Assembly: GCF_002487355.1 (NCBI RefSeq)
Contig: NZ_NTMG01000023.1
Span: 28,816 to 92,815, forward strand
Length of the DNA: 64,000 nt
Reading direction: 5' to 3'
Source of the DNA: Candidatus Methanoperedens sp. BLZ2
GTDB taxonomy: Archaea > Halobacteriota > Methanosarcinia > Methanosarcinales > Methanoperedenaceae
Every line of letters begins with the position of its first letter. Position 1 is the stretch's first letter. The translations under genes and the position numbers were made by a program. The notes beneath the pieces are model-generated. The model had not been told where the DNA came from. It did no database searches and saw nothing but the letters and a program-made list of their open reading frames with translations. Positions 9,035-17,486 of the stretch are shown piece after piece.

Positions 9035-9883
9035 ATGAAAATAAAAGATATAATGAGCGCTCCTGTTTTTGTTGTATCGCCTGATGAAAATGTAGCGCGT
9101 GCAAGGAACCTGATGCTTCGTCATAAGATCGGAAGACTTGTAATTGTTGAAAATAACAAGCCAATAGGAATGGTGACAAAGAAAGATATCGTAAAGAGGC
9201 TCAACCAGGCCGAACCACAGTGGCGCAGGCGCCCGATCGATGATATACCTGTAAGAAAGGTAATGACCGAGAGCCTCATAACGATATTTCCGGATGCGAC
9301 ACCAAGGCAACTGGCCGAACTTATGACTGAGAATAATATCGGCGGGTTACCTGTAGTGAATAATAAAGATGAAGTCATAGGAATAGCCACAAAATGGGAT
9401 CTTATCAGGTATTTCTCAAAATTGGATCTTGATATGAAAGTCAAGGATCTGCAAATTGATCCAGCACTAACTGTCCACAGGCATCATACGATAAGCCATA
9501 TAATACATGAACTTCAGGCAAATTCAGCAGACAGGGCAATTGTTCTTGAAGATAACGATATGCCTGTGGGTATAATAACCAATTCAAATCTAACCTTCAC
9601 GGAAATGAGGGACAAAACAGGCGGCCTCCCGCAGAAAGAAATAAAAATGACACGAAAAGAGAGCGCTGCGGGGCGAAAACAGAACAGGTATATAAGCGAA
9701 GTACCCCTTGTCGCAGAAGATATAATGTCAAGCCCGATCATCAATGTGAATTATGATGACCTTGCGACCTATGCCGCTGGCCTGATGATTAAAAAAAGGA
9801 TTAACGGGCTCTCAGTACTGGGAAATGGAGTCAAGGGGATATTGACAGGGGAGAACATAATAAAGACTATATTGACAATGTGA
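9035..9883 (+). CDS. Four-CBS-motif protein
   Basis: The 282-aa protein contains four CBS motifs (about 1-57, 70-128, 135-190, 228-282) with a basic linker between the third and fourth ('KEIKMTRKESAAGRKQNRY', residues about 203-221). That linker is the only part that could contact nucleic acid. The gene is 15 bp behind its predecessor and 9 bp before the next. The fourth motif is shorter and more divergent ('VKGILTGENII'). The role is inferred as for its neighbours; the ligand is unknown. Confidence 0.83.
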   Translation: MKIKDIMSAPVFVVSPDENVARARNLMLRHKIGRLVIVENNKPIGMVTKKDIVKRLNQAEPQWRRRPIDDIPVRKVMTESLITIFPDATPRQLAELMTENNIGGLPVVNNKDEVIGIATKWDLIRYFSKLDLDMKVKDLQIDPALTVHRHHTISHIIHELQANSADRAIVLEDNDMPVGIITNSNLTFTEMRDKTGGLPQKEIKMTRKESAAGRKQNRYISEVPLVAEDIMSSPIINVNYDDLATYAAGLMIKKRINGLSVLGNGVKGILTGENIIKTILTM

Positions 9884-9892
9884 GGTGATACT

Positions 9893-10675
9893 ATGAAAGT
9901 AAAAAACATAATGAGTGAACCAATCACTGTGCATAAATCAGATAAGATATCACATGCAATGGACCTGATGGATAAATATGATACACGAAGACTGCTGGTC
10001 CTCAATGGAAGTGAGCCTACGGGTGTAATCACGATGAGAAGCATTGCCAGCAAACTCGGGACATGGAAGACTTCAAATCTTCCGGCGTCATCGCTGCATG
10101 TTGCAGCTGCGACAACGGATACCTTCACCGGGGTACTCCCTGATATGGGTATAGAAGATGCGATCGCATTGATGGACAGGAAAAATGGCATCCTGATCGT
10201 TACGGATAATAGTAACATCCTGGGCTGGGTAACTCCTCATGAGATCCTGAAAAATGCAAAGGGTATAAAGGGATATGCTGCTGAGGTCATGAAAGAGCCG
10301 ATTACCATAAGCCCGGGCGACAGGGTTTCCCATGCAAGGCGTATCATGCTTGATAACGACATTGGGAGACTGCCTATCCTCGAAAATGGCGATATAGTAG
10401 GAATTATTACTGAGAGAGATGTCGCAAAAGCGATGATGAATTTCAGGGATCTTGTACCTGACAATCAGCAGGATGTAAGAATCCGGAATCTGATCGTGGG
10501 TGATATTATGACCCGCAATGTAAAATCAGTCCGGACAAATACTCCTATAACTGAAGTAATATCGACTCTCCTTAATGAAAACATTGGCGGAGTGCCTGTA
10601 CTGAACCTGAGGGATGAAATGGTTGGCGTTATCAGCAGGCGAGAGATCATAAAATATATGGCGGCAAAAGGATGA
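9893..10675 (+). CDS. Four-CBS-motif protein overlapping the RNA ligase gene
   Basis: The 260-aa protein has four CBS motifs (about 1-50, 65-120, 125-180, 200-258); the third and fourth are most canonical ('GIITERDVAKAMM', 'GVISRREII'). Its stop overlaps the RNA ligase ATG (ATGA), so the two proteins are translated in step and probably at fixed stoichiometry. This is the strongest physical link between CBS sensing and RNA ligation in the cluster. No other domain is present. Confidence 0.85.
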   Translation: MKVKNIMSEPITVHKSDKISHAMDLMDKYDTRRLLVLNGSEPTGVITMRSIASKLGTWKTSNLPASSLHVAAATTDTFTGVLPDMGIEDAIALMDRKNGILIVTDNSNILGWVTPHEILKNAKGIKGYAAEVMKEPITISPGDRVSHARRIMLDNDIGRLPILENGDIVGIITERDVAKAMMNFRDLVPDNQQDVRIRNLIVGDIMTRNVKSVRTNTPITEVISTLLNENIGGVPVLNLRDEMVGVISRREIIKYMAAKG

Positions 10676-11838
10676 GACGGGATGTCTCAGAATTAACGAA
10701 TAAACTTGATATTGAAAAAATATCCAGCCTGCTGGATATTCCCGAACATAGCATTACAGGGGCGCTGAAAAGAAAGACTATACAGTATGTATATGGGAAA
10801 CATGAATTATTCAGGTTCGATAAGCCTGTTTCCTCTGTTGAAGGAGGAACTGCGGTATTTCTTGAACCATTTGAGATCGTGCGGGGCTTTCCTAAGATAT
10901 CACGCACCTTGATGCTATATCCTGCGCTCATTAAACATTTTTCTTCATGCGATAAAGTGGCGGTTGAAGAGAAAATGAACGGTTACAATGTCAGGGTAGC
11001 GCTGATCGGCGATAAACTTGTAGCGCTTACGCGTGGCGGTTTTATATGTCCTTATACAACGCAGAAGGTAAATGACCTGATAGGGCCGGATTTTTTTCAC
11101 GACCATCCGGAACTTGTGCTGTGCGGTGAAATGGTAGGACCGGACAGCCCTTATGTACCTAAAATATTTTATAATATAGAGTCCCTGGATTTTTTTGTAT
11201 TTGATATAAGGGAGAAGAATTCCGGAAATCCTGTGCCTGTAATGGAAAGGCGAAAACTTATGGATGAATTCAGGATCAAGTCAGTGCATCTTTTCGGTGA
11301 ATTCGAGGTTGAGAAAGCTCATGATGCAATTACGGATATAATAAAAGGTTTTGGTGATACATTGCGCGAAGGCGTTGTCATCAAAGATCCCAAAATGATC
11401 CTGCCTCCTGTAAAATATACAAGCTCGCTCAGTAATTGCGCTGATCTCAGATATGCTTTTGAATTCTACAATGATTTCGGGCGGGATTTTTTCTTTGGAA
11501 GGGTATGCAGGGAAGCATTCCAGTCAGTAGAATGGGATGAGGATGAGGAAAGTGCGAGGAAAAGATGCCAGGAACTTGGGGAAAGTATCCTTTTGCCAAT
11601 GATTTCCACAATTAAAAAGAAGAAAAATGGGGAACGGATCGCTGAAAATGTGCAACTGAGGGTGAAAAGCCTCAAAACCATTACGGAATTTGAAGAGTTC
11701 CTTAAATTACTGGGAATAGATGCTGTTTTTGAGCAGCCTGAAATGATCGGGAATGAATTTCTTGTCAGGATCAAAAAAATTCACCAGAGCACCAACGACA
11801 AGACAGAAATGATACTTGGCGGCCATATGTGGAGTTAG
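10672..11838 (+). CDS. Archaeal ATP-dependent RNA ligase (Rnl3/Pab1020 family)
   Basis: The 388-aa enzyme belongs to the archaeal homodimeric RNA ligase family typified by Pab1020 and the Methanothermobacter enzyme. Motif I 'EEKMNGYNVRV' places the adenylated lysine at residue 101. Motif III-like 'VLCGEMVGPDSPY' and 'LDFFVFDIR' are near 155-185, and motif IV 'REGVVIKDP' is near 240. A family-specific C-terminal helical dimerisation region follows. Such ligases seal 5'-phosphate and 3'-hydroxyl RNA ends and circularise RNA in vitro; cellular roles are poorly known. It is the last gene of the CBS operon, with a 4-bp overlap. Confidence 0.92.
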   Translation: MRRDVSELTNKLDIEKISSLLDIPEHSITGALKRKTIQYVYGKHELFRFDKPVSSVEGGTAVFLEPFEIVRGFPKISRTLMLYPALIKHFSSCDKVAVEEKMNGYNVRVALIGDKLVALTRGGFICPYTTQKVNDLIGPDFFHDHPELVLCGEMVGPDSPYVPKIFYNIESLDFFVFDIREKNSGNPVPVMERRKLMDEFRIKSVHLFGEFEVEKAHDAITDIIKGFGDTLREGVVIKDPKMILPPVKYTSSLSNCADLRYAFEFYNDFGRDFFFGRVCREAFQSVEWDEDEESARKRCQELGESILLPMISTIKKKKNGERIAENVQLRVKSLKTITEFEEFLKLLGIDAVFEQPEMIGNEFLVRIKKIHQSTNDKTEMILGGHMWS

Positions 11839-11856
11839 TCGTTTGACTATCTTTCG

Positions 11857-12555
11857 CTAACTGAAAACTTCAGCCTCAGAGTGGACAACTATTCCGTTTT
11901 TTGTTATGGAATAAGGTTTGATATCCCTTGAATGTTCAATACGTCTCATTTTTGAGACTTCGATCACTGTTGCCACTGACTGGAGGTCGTTATGCCTCAC
12001 CTGCCTTAATAAAACAACACCATCCGCAATATACTCGATAACCCCGTATTTTGAATTATACGGATTGATATTGTTAGTTTCAGAAGTCATGATCACAGTT
12101 ATTCCGTGTTCCCTGATTTTTTCCGCAAAATTAAAAAGATGTTCGCGGCGCAAAGTTTCAGACTCATACAACATTTCATACAATGTTATCGGGTCAATAA
12201 CGAGTCTTTTAACATTAAATGACTTAAAGAGTCTTGGAAGGTCATTTTCGACCCAGGCGGCTGCTGCTTTGATATTCATCGTGCTTAAGCGTATCAGAAC
12301 CAATTTTTTATTCGTAATGTAGGGTTTCAGGTCCCAGCCGAAAATTGAAGCGGTCTTGACGATAGTGTCTTCGCTTTCCTCAAGTGAAAGGTAAACGCAG
12401 TTCTCACCTTTCAGGAGACCTGCGTATATGAATTGCAGCGCAAAAGTGGATTTACCTGTACCGGGTGAACCGAGAACTGCAACAATATGTTCTTTCGGGA
12501 TACCCCCTTTTAGCATTTCATCAAATCCAATTACTCCTGTATTCAGTGGTTCCAT
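11857..12555 (-). CDS. KaiC/RadA-like RecA-fold ATPase (single domain)
   Basis: This 232-aa protein is a single RecA-fold ATPase of the archaeal KaiC-like group. Walker A 'GSPGTGKST' is at residues 29-37, the 'SLEESED' segment follows, Walker B 'KRLVIDPIT' is near 117-125, and 'TVIMTSETN' is near 155. The opening 'LNTGVIGFDEMLKGGIP' is characteristic of KaiC-like proteins. These serve as signalling ATPases in archaea, often with regulators or motility, but single-domain members mostly have no assigned function. A TATA-like element (minus strand, about 12575-12590) and 'AAGGAAG' SD precede the start. It converges on the RNA ligase gene with an 18-bp gap. Confidence 0.88.
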   Translation of the reverse strand: MEPLNTGVIGFDEMLKGGIPKEHIVAVLGSPGTGKSTFALQFIYAGLLKGENCVYLSLEESEDTIVKTASIFGWDLKPYITNKKLVLIRLSTMNIKAAAAWVENDLPRLFKSFNVKRLVIDPITLYEMLYESETLRREHLFNFAEKIREHGITVIMTSETNNINPYNSKYGVIEYIADGVVLLRQVRHNDLQSVATVIEVSKMRRIEHSRDIKPYSITKNGIVVHSEAEVFS

Positions 12556-12651
12556 TTTCTTCCTTAAAGAATATTATAAATGTATATTATTGATAAAGCG
12601 AAAAGTATATGAAATTATCGATATAATAATGATAATAATGATTATTAAATG

Positions 12652-12674
12652 GTTGATAACTGTATGTTATCAAC
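12652..12674. promoter_or_regulatory. Perfect 9-bp inverted repeat between divergent genes
   Basis: 'GTTGATAAC' and 'GTTATCAAC' flank a 5-nt spacer in the 180-bp space between the KaiC-like gene and the lipoprotein gene, preceded by AT-rich TAATAATGAT repeats. It fits a dimeric repressor site controlling one or both promoters. Confidence 0.45.
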
Positions 12675-12735
12675 TAAGTTTTCAAAGGACAATATTTAAG
12701 GGTTGTATTGTTCATGTTGGAGCATTGGAGCATTC

Positions 12736-13419
12736 ATGAAATTAATTATTGGTCTGATCATATTTTCTGTTCTGGTGGCCGGATGCATTTCCCCTGATGT
12801 TAAAACTGGCGACCCTATGCAGTATGAACTCCCAGGCATGGAAAATACTACTATTTTTTATCTGAATCTCTCTTCCACCCAGGTAATAGACAGTGTCATT
12901 AACCAGACATCCGTTGATTACAGGATAGAAGATAGCATCCAGACTTTCAGGAATCCTGTAGCAGTAGATTATCAAGGAAATAATGCCAGCGTAAATGTGA
13001 CGATAAAGACAATTATGGGCAGAAATTATGCCCATTTTAACTTCAGTACCAATTTTACAGGATTTGTGGCATATACCATACCAGGAGGGCAGGATTTTAA
13101 CTATATTCCTGAAAGCAACAGGACAATACGTGTGGTTTTACCTGAAAATTTCACGGCCGGGACCATGTTTCTGGGATATATCCAGCCAGATCCGGATAAT
13201 ATTACACATGACGCATTGGGAAGAGAAGTCTTCATCTGGAATAATCCAACAGGACAAAAGATCAGGGTAAGATATCACTACAAAGATACACCAGAACTTT
13301 TGTTATATATGTTTGGATTCCTTTTGATTTGCGCTGTTATTGTATGGTTATATTATTATTTTAGTATCTCGGCCCTAAGGAGAAAACGCAAAATGCTGGA
13401 AAGAAATATTCGGAAATAA
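12736..13419 (+). CDS. Surface lipoprotein with C-terminal membrane anchor
   Basis: Starting at the ATG at 12736, with a GGAG-like SD just upstream rather than the ATG 33 bp earlier, the 227-aa product opens with a lipoprotein signal 'MKLIIGLIIFSVLVAGC'. The lipobox cysteine is residue 17. The exported domain is beta-rich with many N-x-S/T sites ('NTTIFYLNL', 'NASVNVT', 'NFSTNFT'). A C-terminal transmembrane helix (about 190-210) and an Arg/Lys-rich cytoplasmic end follow. It would be anchored at the outer face of the membrane at both ends. The function is unknown; similar two-anchor lipoproteins of unknown function occur in Methanosarcinales and haloarchaea. Confidence 0.75.
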   Translation: MKLIIGLIIFSVLVAGCISPDVKTGDPMQYELPGMENTTIFYLNLSSTQVIDSVINQTSVDYRIEDSIQTFRNPVAVDYQGNNASVNVTIKTIMGRNYAHFNFSTNFTGFVAYTIPGGQDFNYIPESNRTIRVVLPENFTAGTMFLGYIQPDPDNITHDALGREVFIWNNPTGQKIRVRYHYKDTPELLLYMFGFLLICAVIVWLYYYFSISALRRKRKMLERNIRK

Positions 13420-13446
13420 TATTTTTATGCATTACATTAAATTATT

Positions 13447-14019
13447 TCATTCTTTACAAAGTTCTCTAAATTTATTAAGAACAACTTCATCCCTGGCTTT
13501 CTTTTCCAGATATTCAAAATCTACGCGATCCCGGTAATATCTGATCATATACTGTGCCTGGTCACAATCTCTTTGGGACTTCCAATGAACACAGGCGTTA
13601 AGACGATCAATTATTAAATCTTCAATTCCAATTACATAGACCTTCAGGTTCTCAATTTTTATTGTCATTACTTTATCTTTATCTCCAGCCAGATGACTGC
13701 CGGGAACCTCTACATAAAGACCTATTTGTTCATTTATCCAATTCTTTCCACTTTGTTTGAAGTCGAATACATGTTCCAATATTTCCCCGATCACTTTTCT
13801 ATCGCTCACAAGGTCTATATCATAACTCGGATAAATTCCTTCAGTATAGAAATCCACAGCCGAACCGCCCACAACAATAGGCTGCACATGTCTTTTTTCA
13901 GCTTCCCGGGTCAACAATCCCATGAAATATATTTTTCTATCAACTAAATTTTCGATAGATGATATTTTTTTTAATTCTGTGGTTATAATTTTCGCTCCAT
14001 TTCCCTGTTTCCGATCCAC
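13447..14019 (-). CDS. Nucleotidyltransferase-fold protein (AbiEii/DUF6036-like)
   Basis: The 190-aa protein has the nucleotidyltransferase core 'PIVVGGSAVDFYTEG' followed by 'YDIDLVSD' (G-G-S and D-x-D, residues about 47-75), then 'GIEDLIIDRLNACVHWKSQRDCDQA' seen in AbiEii/DUF6036-type proteins. It is encoded after an AbrB-like gene with a 37-bp overlap, suggesting a TA-type pair in which the transferase is the toxic or modifying partner. The start is a GTG at 14019; an internal start inside the overlap is possible. The substrate (tRNA, protein or nucleotide) is unknown. Confidence 0.72.
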   Translation of the reverse strand: MDRKQGNGAKIITTELKKISSIENLVDRKIYFMGLLTREAEKRHVQPIVVGGSAVDFYTEGIYPSYDIDLVSDRKVIGEILEHVFDFKQSGKNWINEQIGLYVEVPGSHLAGDKDKVMTIKIENLKVYVIGIEDLIIDRLNACVHWKSQRDCDQAQYMIRYYRDRVDFEYLEKKARDEVVLNKFRELCKE

Positions 14020-14258
14020 CGCGTCTTTCCAGTACTGATATTCCTTTCAATTTTTGATCTCATTAAATCGTATAATCCATCAATTTCATCCTTATTCCTT
14101 GGCTTACGCCTGATGGTTTTACCACCTATTGGCCTTATGAATATACCGTCTTTGGTGGGGATTATTTCCACTGTCCCGGGATAACCCATTCCTTGCAGGA
14201 TGTCTCCCGGGATTATGATTCCCTGGCTGTTTCCTATTTTTATGATATTTCTTAGCAT
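13983..14258 (-). CDS. AbrB/MazE-like DNA-binding protein (putative antitoxin)
   Basis: The 91-aa protein begins with a swapped-hairpin AbrB fold: 'MLRNIIKIGNSQGIIIPGDIL' then 'GTVEIIPTKDGIFIRPI'. The C-terminal half is basic and could bind the partner protein. AbrB-type antitoxins repress their own operon, and this one overlaps the downstream nucleotidyltransferase gene. Upstream, 'TGTTATAACATTGTTACAAC' repeats just before the start (about 14262-14281) could be its operator. Confidence 0.78.
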   Translation of the reverse strand: MLRNIIKIGNSQGIIIPGDILQGMGYPGTVEIIPTKDGIFIRPIGGKTIRRKPRNKDEIDGLYDLMRSKIERNISTGKTRWIGNREMERKL

Positions 14259-14337
14259 GTTGTAACAATGTTATAACATCGATAGTATATAAGATTTAAG
14301 TTTATTATTTAAGCTATTGTCACATTGATGAAATTTT

Positions 14338-16641
14338 TCAATCCTCTTGCTCTTCCGGTTTTTCCCCTTTCTCCTTCCTCCCCCTCTTTTCGGCCTTTGC
14401 CCCGGCCTGCGAAGCGAACACATTCAAAAGGTCGGTCAATTTTTCATACTGTGCTGTCTCGATATGCGAATACCTCAAAGGCTTCTTGTGCTTTCGTGTA
14501 TCTTTCTTGAGCTTCTTATACAGGTCGTCAGAGCGCGATGTGAGTTTCTCATCCGTCGTCCCTTCAATGAGCATAACGCCAGTTGCGCCGTATTCAAAAG
14601 CGGCATTGACCACATCGGCGTCGAGAATGTGGATGGAAGGAACGCTCACGAACCTGATAAGAGAGGAGTATTGTTTCCGGTTAACTCCTGCAATATCGGC
14701 AGCAGCATATGCATACGGGTCGATGAACACTAATACACCCGGTGCTTCACTCAGGATTCCCTGAAGCTGCGCCTTTAACTGGCCGCGTGTGAAATTTCTT
14801 ATCTCAATGCCTTTTATCGGGCACGCGGGCACGCATATTCCGCAGCCTGTACAGGCAAGAGGCGAAAGAACCGCTTTTCCTCCATCAAGAGCAAGTGCAT
14901 TATACGGACAGGCTTTCACGCATTCCCCGCACCCGTTGCACTCAAATATCTGCGGCTTCTCAGGAGGGATAAGTATCATGCCTTTACCGAGGAACTGCGA
15001 GACCTTGTGGGCGGCGCTTATTCCTTCAGTAACTGAATCATGGATATCCTTGGGGCCAAGCACGCATCCTGCCGCAAATACAGACTGGTTAAGCGTATTC
15101 ACAGGTTCAAGCTTCACATGCTTTTCCTCAATAAAACCGTCATCGCCAAGAGATACGCCAAGCTTATCCGCGATTTCTTTTGTCCCTTTTGAGGGGATAA
15201 GAGCAGGGCACAGCACGACCATATCAAAAATTTCGCGCCCTTTCCTGCCAAGATTGGTATCCTCGTACTGTATCATGAGAGTGCCATCTGTTTTGGGAAT
15301 TATTTCCGCGACTTTCCCGCGCACGTAATTAACGCCTTTTTCCTGCGTGTGATGATAAAATTCCTCAAACCTCCTTCCGGCGGAACGCATGTCGATGTAG
15401 AATATCCAGGCCTCTGCGTCCTCTTTCATCTTTTTCACAAGCTGCGCCTGCTTCTGCGAATAGATGCAGCAGACTTTGGAACAATGTTTTCTTCCTTTGC
15501 CTGTGAAATCCCTGCTCCCTGCGCATAGTACGAAAGCGACCCTGTTCGGGAATGTCCCGTCAGCTTTCTGTAATCTCATTCCGGTTTTGCTCTTTGCAGA
15601 TAACATTTCTTCAAAATCAATAGCTGTGAGGATGTTTGGAGATGGATAATTATATTCTTCTATAAAGGATGGGTCAATAGGTTCAAATCCTGTAGCGATC
15701 GCAACTGCGCCCACGGAAATCGTACTTGTTTCTTCTTTTGCTTCAAGATTAATCGCATCGCGTGGGCATACTTTTACACATACGCCGCAATTCTTGCATT
15801 TTGACATATCGATCATGTACGCCTGCGGGACAGCCTGGGCAAATGGAAGAAATATTGCGCCAGCCGTGCATTTCCTTGCACATGCGCCGCAGTTTATGCA
15901 TTTCTTGATATCCACATACCGCGGGCTGTGTTTCAGGGTAATGGAATAATCCCCTGGGCTTCCCTGAACATCTGCTACCTCAGTCTGCGTGAACATTGTG
16001 ATCCGGGGATTATTGTGAACCGCAACCATCTTTGGCGTAAGAATGCACTGGGAGCAGTCAAGAGTGGGGAACGTTTTGGAAAGGCCTATCATGTGGCCTC
16101 CAAGATATGGCAGCTTTTCTATCAATATCACTTCATGGGAGTCAGCAAGTTCAAGCGCTGTTGTTATTCCGGCTATCCCTGCGCCCACAACAAGCGTCCT
16201 GTCCACAAGTTCCTTTGTAAGTGGTGTTAACGGCTCTATTGAACCCATTCTGGCCGCAGCGCCTTTTATCAGGCCCAGAACTTTTGAGTTCACACTTTCC
16301 TTACTGTCCCTGTCATGAACCCAGCTTGCCTGTTCCCGGATATTTGTTATTTCAAGAAGATTCGGATTAAGTCCTGCTGTTTTTGCCATCCCCCTGAAAG
16401 TTTCAAGATGCAGCTTTGGAGAGCATGAACCTATGACAACACGGTCAATTTTTCCCTTTTCGATATCGTTTTTTATCTTATCCTGCCCAGCGCTGCTGCA
16501 AAGGTAATCCTGGATATTTACAGTAATGTTTTTATCTTCTTTGAGTTTATCCGCAACTGCCTGGAGGTCAACCACATCACCGATATTGCCTCCACACCTG
16601 CAAAGGTACACGCCGATCCTGGGGGATTCATTTTCTGTCAT
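14338..16641 (-). CDS. hdrA: HdrA, with degenerate MvhD-like C-terminal domain
   Basis: HdrA is the FAD subunit that bifurcates or confurcates electrons between ferredoxin and HdrBC. The 767-aa protein has an N-terminal 'CRCGGNIG' region, FAD-binding 'VVGAGIAGITTALELA' (about 150-165), 'DCSQCILTPKM', two ferredoxin clusters ('CINCGACARKC', 'CKNCGVCVKVCP') and two more at about 570-615 ('CNGCGECVKACP', 'CTGCGICVPACP'). From about residue 630 it continues into an MvhD-like domain ('YAAADIAGVNRKQY', 'AAFEYGATGVMLIEGT'-type). The Fe-S cysteines of MvhD are absent there, replaced by residues such as 'FIDPYAYA'. The tail is charged. It is the last gene of hdrCBA, overlapping hdrB by 4 bp. Confidence 0.92.
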   Translation of the reverse strand: MTENESPRIGVYLCRCGGNIGDVVDLQAVADKLKEDKNITVNIQDYLCSSAGQDKIKNDIEKGKIDRVVIGSCSPKLHLETFRGMAKTAGLNPNLLEITNIREQASWVHDRDSKESVNSKVLGLIKGAAARMGSIEPLTPLTKELVDRTLVVGAGIAGITTALELADSHEVILIEKLPYLGGHMIGLSKTFPTLDCSQCILTPKMVAVHNNPRITMFTQTEVADVQGSPGDYSITLKHSPRYVDIKKCINCGACARKCTAGAIFLPFAQAVPQAYMIDMSKCKNCGVCVKVCPRDAINLEAKEETSTISVGAVAIATGFEPIDPSFIEEYNYPSPNILTAIDFEEMLSAKSKTGMRLQKADGTFPNRVAFVLCAGSRDFTGKGRKHCSKVCCIYSQKQAQLVKKMKEDAEAWIFYIDMRSAGRRFEEFYHHTQEKGVNYVRGKVAEIIPKTDGTLMIQYEDTNLGRKGREIFDMVVLCPALIPSKGTKEIADKLGVSLGDDGFIEEKHVKLEPVNTLNQSVFAAGCVLGPKDIHDSVTEGISAAHKVSQFLGKGMILIPPEKPQIFECNGCGECVKACPYNALALDGGKAVLSPLACTGCGICVPACPIKGIEIRNFTRGQLKAQLQGILSEAPGVLVFIDPYAYAAADIAGVNRKQYSSLIRFVSVPSIHILDADVVNAAFEYGATGVMLIEGTTDEKLTSRSDDLYKKLKKDTRKHKKPLRYSHIETAQYEKLTDLLNVFASQAGAKAEKRGRKEKGEKPEEQED

Positions 16642-17486
16642 TGCTTGCCTCCGATTTTTGCGATCAATTTATCAGTTGGAACAAGATGCCGGGAAAGCCC
16701 CAGTTCCTTCGGGTCAAAACCCATGGCAAGTCCCATAAGCTGCGTGAAATAAATAATTGGCAGGTCGATCTTGATATTAAATTTTGATTCCACTGCTTTT
16801 TGTTTTGCATCAAGCTGCAGATGGCACATGGGGCATGTGACAACTACGCAATCAGCGCCGGATTCTTTTGCCATTACCAGTAATTCCTTTGAAAGATTGA
16901 GGGCCAGGTCTTCATTCGTTATCAGGATCGGGCCTCCACAGCATTTGGTCTTGTAATAATATTTTACGGGTTCGGCTCCAAGGCTTACAATAAGATCATC
17001 GAGGGATTTCGGGTTCTCAGGGCTGTCAAAATTGTTTTCTGGCCGTGTCAGGAGACAGCCATAATAAGGAACAGCTTTGATCTTAAGAGGTTTTTTAACC
17101 TGTTCTGCAAGCTTTGGCAATCCAAGATCTTTGACGATCACTTCAAGAAGATGTTTTGGTTTTGTGTTACCATCATATTTTTCGGTGAGAGCCTCATTGA
17201 CCCTGGTTCTAAGGGTGCTGTCCTGGAGTGCGGTTTGGGCACGCATGAGGTTTGAATAGCACAGGTTGCATGGAGTTGCCATATCAAGCCCTTTAGCGGA
17301 TGCAAGTGTTCTTGCAGACAGCCCTGTCTTTACAGTTCTATCCGGCACATGCAAAGCACCGCAGCAGTTCCAGTTCTTTACTTCTTCAAGCTCAATGCCA
17401 AGGCGGCCAAATACAGCTTCCACAGAAATGCGGTAGTCCACCGCAGTTCCATGCTGAGCACAGCCAGGATAATAGGAATATTTCAT
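16638..17486 (-). CDS. hdrB: HdrB, heterodisulfide reductase catalytic subunit
   Basis: The 282-aa protein contains the two CCG motifs that hold the non-cubane [4Fe-4S] clusters reducing CoM-S-S-CoB. The first set is 'YPGC' (residue 8), 'NWNCCGALH' (about 42) and 'TPCNLCYSNL' (about 75). The second is 'YYGC' (about 145), 'TKCCGGPIL' (about 182) and 'VTCPMCHLQLD' (about 223). All cysteines needed are present and length is typical. It overlaps hdrC and hdrA by 4 bp each, so the three are translated together. In methanogens and methanotrophic archaea this supports the CoM/CoB disulfide step; here the direction (methane formation or oxidation) is not set by the sequence. Confidence 0.95.
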   Translation of the reverse strand: MKYSYYPGCAQHGTAVDYRISVEAVFGRLGIELEEVKNWNCCGALHVPDRTVKTGLSARTLASAKGLDMATPCNLCYSNLMRAQTALQDSTLRTRVNEALTEKYDGNTKPKHLLEVIVKDLGLPKLAEQVKKPLKIKAVPYYGCLLTRPENNFDSPENPKSLDDLIVSLGAEPVKYYYKTKCCGGPILITNEDLALNLSKELLVMAKESGADCVVVTCPMCHLQLDAKQKAVESKFNIKIDLPIIYFTQLMGLAMGFDPKELGLSRHLVPTDKLIAKIGGKQ

